DNA of 7,939 bases from Gammaproteobacteria bacterium (GTDB taxonomy: Bacteria > Pseudomonadota > Gammaproteobacteria > PS1 > Pseudothioglobaceae). Below the pieces are notes generated by a model, which made no database searches, was not told the origin of the DNA, and saw only the letters and a program-made list of their open reading frames with translations. Location: NCBI GenBank assembly GCA_003489145.1, contig DNJI01000088.1, positions 1 to 7,939 of the forward strand, in the 5' to 3' direction. A program made the translations under genes and the position numbers. Shown one piece after another: positions 5,269 to 7,939 of the stretch. Position 1 is the stretch's first letter, and each line of letters opens with the position of its first letter.

Positions 5269-5520
5269 ATGGAACAACAAACAGATCTTATCGCAGAAGC
5301 AATCAATCTGACTATGTTTGGCATGGGTTTTGTATTCTTATTCTTGACTTTACTAGTGTTTGTAACCAAGTTAATGTCAATTGTTATCCAAAAAATGAAC
5401 AAGCAGTCGCAAGATGATGATACGCATCATGATGACCATCATTTAAGCTTAAAAGACGAACTAGATGAAGAGACTAAGTTTGTGATTGAACAAGCGATTA
5501 AAATGCATAGGGGCGCATAA
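5269..5520 (+). CDS. oadG: OadG, gamma subunit of Na+-pumping oxaloacetate decarboxylase
   Basis: An 83-residue membrane protein with one transmembrane helix at about residues 14-38 (LTMFGMGFVFLFLTLLVFVT) after a short N-terminus, as in OadG. A cytoplasmic tail contains an Asp/His cluster, DDDTHHDDHH (residues 49-58), consistent with the zinc-binding histidine-rich tail described for gamma subunits. Then comes an acidic helix ending IEQAIKMHRGA. OadG anchors the alpha subunit to the membrane beta subunit and helps assembly. It begins 23 nt after tRNA-Leu and ends 4 nt before the oadA ATG. Small OadG proteins diverge quickly, so the assignment rests on topology, length and position next to oadA and oadB. 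The ribosome-binding site is weak (AAAAGAAT). Confidence 0.92.
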   Translation: MEQQTDLIAEAINLTMFGMGFVFLFLTLLVFVTKLMSIVIQKMNKQSQDDDTHHDDHHLSLKDELDEETKFVIEQAIKMHRGA

Positions 5521-5524
5521 AGCA

Positions 5525-7357
5525 ATGCTAAATTTTTTAAGAAATATAACAAAAAAACCAGGTAAGGCACAAGGCAAGAAAGTAGAAATTACTGAGCTTG
5601 TTTTTAGAGATGCGCATCAGTCATTATTCGCAACCCGTATGCGTATTGATGACATGTTGCCAATTGCAGATAAACTTGATAAGATTGGCTACTGGTCTAT
5701 GGAGTCATGGGGTGGCGCAACGTTTGATTCTTGTATTCGTTATTTGGGCGAGGATCCTTGGGATAGGATTCGTGAAATTAAAGCAGTGATGCCAAACACG
5801 CCTCAGCAAATGTTGTTAAGAGGGCAAAATTTATTAGGTTATCGCCACTATAGTGATGATGTGGTGCGCAAATTTGTTGATCGTTGTGTTGACAACGGCG
5901 TGAATGTTTTCCGTATCTTTGATGCAATGAACGACATACGTAATCTAAAAACAGCCACTGATCAAACCATTAAATTAGGTCAGCATGCACAAGGCACAAT
6001 TTCTTATACCGTGAGTCCGGTGCATAATATGCAAACTTGGATTGACATGGCGAAAGCCATCGAAGACATGGGTGCGCACTCGCTTTGTATTAAAGACATG
6101 GCGGGTTTGTTGCAGCCTTATGTTGCCTACGACTTGGTTAAAGAATTAAAAGCAGCGATTGATATTCCAATCCAACTACATGCACACGCTACTACCGGTC
6201 TTTCAACGGCTAGTATTATTAAAGCAGTTGAGGCGGGTATTGATCGAGTAGATACAGCGATTGGTTCTATGAGTATGACTTATGGTCATTCTGCGACCAA
6301 CTCTGTGGTTTCTATCTTGGAAAATAGCCCAAGAAAAACCGGCTTAGATTTAGAAAAACTCGAAGAGATTGACGCTTACTTTAGGCCGATTCGCTGCAAG
6401 TATGCGAAATTTGAAGGTTCACTTAAGGGTGTAGATTCACGTATCTTGCTTTCACAAGTACCAGGTGGCATGTTGACCAATATGGAGAGTCAACTGCGCG
6501 AGCAAAATGCATCAGACAAGATTGATGAAGTCATGGCTGAGATCCCACGCGTACGTAAAGATTTAGGTTACATCCCATTGGTAACCCCAACCTCGCAAAT
6601 TGTGGGTACTCAAGCAGTACTCAATGTATTAACGGGCGAACGTTACAAAACTATTACTAAAGAGTCAGCTGGTATCTTAAAAGGCGAATATGGTGCAGCA
6701 CCAGCGCCCGTTGATCAAGCACTACAAGCCAAGGTATTAGAAGGTAGTGAGCCTATCACTTGTCGCCCAGCTGACAATATCGCGCCTGAGATGCATATTC
6801 TTGAGCAAGAATTTGACACTGTTGTGTCTGAAAAAGGCATTACTTTGTCTGACAATAAAATAGATGATTTATTGACTTACGCACTTTTCCCACAAGTGGG
6901 TATTTCATTTTTAGAAAATCGTAATAATCCTGATTTCTTTGAGCCAATACCACAAGTGAGCGATACTTGTGCGAAGCCAGACAATGAAGATGGGACTTAC
7001 ACTGTTTCATTCAAAGGCACTTCTTACACTGTTGATGTCTCTGCTGGCGGTAATGTTACCTCAATGAAAGCATCGTCTGACACTACACCAACACCAGCAT
7101 CATCTACTGAAAAAGAGATTGTTGCAGAGGTACCAACTAGTAGCGGCGAACCAATTGGCGCCCCACTTTCTGGCACCATCTGGAAAGTCATGGTGTCGTT
7201 AAATCAAAAAGTGAATGAAGGCGATGTTTTGGTTATTTTAGAAGCCATGAAAATGGAAACCGAAATTAGAGCGGCCCGAGGCGGTGTGGTTACTGATATC
7301 AGCGTTAAAGAAGGTGATTCAGTAACGGTAGGGCAAACTTTATTAACACTCGCATAA
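5525..7357 (+). CDS. oadA: OadA, biotin-carrying alpha subunit of oxaloacetate decarboxylase
   Basis: A 610-residue protein that transfers the carboxyl group of oxaloacetate to biotin. The carboxyltransferase TIM barrel (about 20-290) has FRDAHQSLFATR (Asp29), CIKDMAG (Lys190, the carboxylated lysine) and HAHATTG (His219, His221). By my recollection these sit a constant 12 residues from Asp17, Lys178, His207 and His209 of the Vibrio enzyme. Then follow the PYC/OADA association region, a Thr/Pro/Ser/Ala-rich linker (about 518-545), and a biotinyl domain with EAMKMETE (biotinylated Lys576). I chose the ATG at 5525: the conserved VEITELVFRDAHQS begins about 20 residues later with no start codon between. 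An upstream TTG at 5486 would only add residues overlapping oadG. AGGGG at 5509-5513 may be the ribosome-binding site, though 11 nt is long. The basic 19-residue N-terminal extension is slightly unusual. Confidence 0.96.
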   Translation: MLNFLRNITKKPGKAQGKKVEITELVFRDAHQSLFATRMRIDDMLPIADKLDKIGYWSMESWGGATFDSCIRYLGEDPWDRIREIKAVMPNTPQQMLLRGQNLLGYRHYSDDVVRKFVDRCVDNGVNVFRIFDAMNDIRNLKTATDQTIKLGQHAQGTISYTVSPVHNMQTWIDMAKAIEDMGAHSLCIKDMAGLLQPYVAYDLVKELKAAIDIPIQLHAHATTGLSTASIIKAVEAGIDRVDTAIGSMSMTYGHSATNSVVSILENSPRKTGLDLEKLEEIDAYFRPIRCKYAKFEGSLKGVDSRILLSQVPGGMLTNMESQLREQNASDKIDEVMAEIPRVRKDLGYIPLVTPTSQIVGTQAVLNVLTGERYKTITKESAGILKGEYGAAPAPVDQALQAKVLEGSEPITCRPADNIAPEMHILEQEFDTVVSEKGITLSDNKIDDLLTYALFPQVGISFLENRNNPDFFEPIPQVSDTCAKPDNEDGTYTVSFKGTSYTVDVSAGGNVTSMKASSDTTPTPASSTEKEIVAEVPTSSGEPIGAPLSGTIWKVMVSLNQKVNEGDVLVILEAMKMETEIRAARGGVVTDISVKEGDSVTVGQTLLTLA

Positions 7358-7363
7358 CTTAGC

Positions 7364-7939
7364 ATGGAACATTTAAATTTACTTTGGAGTAATACCGGCT
7401 TAAACCAAATGGTGTGGGGTCAAGGCCTTATGCTATTGGTAGGTATGTTACTTTTATACTTAGCCATTGTTAAAAACTTTGAGCCGTTATTATTATTACC
7501 GATTGGTTTTGGTGCGATCCTAGCCAATATTCCTGGCGCTGGCATTGCTGAGGGTAGCGGTATCTTGCATGTGTTTTATGTGATTGGTATTGAGTCTGGC
7601 GCGTTTCCATTAATTATCTTTATGGGTGTGGGTGCGTTGACTGATTTTGGCCCATTACTCGCTAACCCTAAGACATTACTGCTTGGTGCTGCTGCACAGT
7701 TTGGTATTTTTGCGACTTTACTCGGCGCGATCGGTCTCACGGCTGTCGGTGTTTTTGACTTTAGTTTAACTGATGCTGCGGCCATTGGTATTATTGGTGG
7801 TGCCGATGGCCCGACCAGTATTTACGTAGCTTCAAAACTTGCCCCTGATTTACTCGGTGCGATTGCGGTAGCTTCGTATTCTTATATGGCGTTAGTACCA
7901 CTGATTCAGCCGCCGATCATGCGCGCACTGACAACAGAA
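7364..7939 (+). CDS. oadB: OadB, beta subunit (Na+ channel) of oxaloacetate decarboxylase, 5' part
   Basis: The first 192 codons of a gene that runs off the window in frame; full-length OadB has about 375-430 residues. It is a polytopic membrane protein that decarboxylates carboxybiotin and pumps Na+. Visible signatures are NFEPLLLLPIGFGAILANIP, GIESGAFPLIIFMGVGALTD, FGPLLANPKTLLLGAAAQFG and the GGADGPTSIYVASKLAP motif, whose Asp148 corresponds to the Na+-binding Asp203 of Klebsiella OadB. SYSYMALVPLIQPPIMRAL follows. The ATG lies 6 nt after the oadA stop and has no obvious Shine-Dalgarno, so coupling to oadA is likely. The N-terminus is shorter than Klebsiella OadB by about 55 residues, as in many compact homologues. 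Confidence 0.95.
   Translation, partial: MEHLNLLWSNTGLNQMVWGQGLMLLVGMLLLYLAIVKNFEPLLLLPIGFGAILANIPGAGIAEGSGILHVFYVIGIESGAFPLIIFMGVGALTDFGPLLANPKTLLLGAAAQFGIFATLLGAIGLTAVGVFDFSLTDAAAIGIIGGADGPTSIYVASKLAPDLLGAIAVASYSYMALVPLIQPPIMRALTTE

Noticed and set aside
5112..5402. Minus-strand open frame across tRNA-Leu and oadG
   Set aside because: It spans a tRNA gene and the oadG membrane segment; a typical spurious call over a tRNA.
1..7939. CRISPR arrays, insertion sequences, toxin-antitoxin or defence genes
   Set aside because: No regularly spaced repeats, transposase motifs or paired small toxin/antitoxin genes were seen on either strand.

Overview
The window looks like a chromosomal segment of a low-GC gammaproteobacterial sulfur oxidiser, most like the SUP05/Thioglobus/vesicomyid-mussel symbiont group. 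The main reason is its first 650 bases. They hold the end of a reverse-type dissimilatory sulfite reductase (dsr) locus: the C-terminus of DsrN followed by a cysteine-free, IscA-like DsrR. The AT-rich base composition and the other genes fit that group, but the taxonomic call is an inference from protein character, not a database result.

Layout. Positions 1-653 (+): dsrN (3' end) and dsrR, coupled by an ATGA overlap. Positions 693-2104 (-): tsaE (tRNA t6A modification ATPase) and, upstream of it in the same operon, a YrbG-type Ca2+/Na+ antiporter; the two genes overlap by 16 nt. Positions 2155-3473 (+): an acidic protein that looks like a degenerate DUF72/YecE member, coupled through TTGA to hemD (uroporphyrinogen-III synthase), which uses a TTG start. 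Positions 3548-3982 (+): a small helix-turn-helix plus coiled-coil protein of unknown role. It lies behind a good sigma-70-like promoter that carries an inverted repeat. Positions 3979-4800 (-): metF, whose stop codon overlaps that of the HTH gene by 4 nt. Positions 4936-7939 (+): infA, tRNA-Leu(CAA), then oadG-oadA-oadB, the three subunits of a sodium-pumping oxaloacetate decarboxylase, with oadB cut by the window edge.

How the genes relate. Siroheme is made from uroporphyrinogen III (HemD product), and DsrN is thought to amidate the siroheme of DsrAB, so the first and third blocks are linked by cofactor supply. The Oad complex couples oxaloacetate/pyruvate conversion to Na+ movement. The Ca2+/Na+ antiporter would also depend on the Na+ gradient, so the window has two sodium-linked membrane systems. 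The remaining genes are housekeeping: translation initiation, tRNA, tRNA modification and one-carbon metabolism.

The segment is gene-dense, with no gap over about 135 bp, and there is no sign of mobile elements, CRISPR arrays or a defence island. I did not find a clearly new biological system. The least explained items are the HTH/coiled-coil gene with its inverted-repeat promoter, the DUF72-like gene coupled to hemD, and the compact infA-tRNA-oad arrangement.
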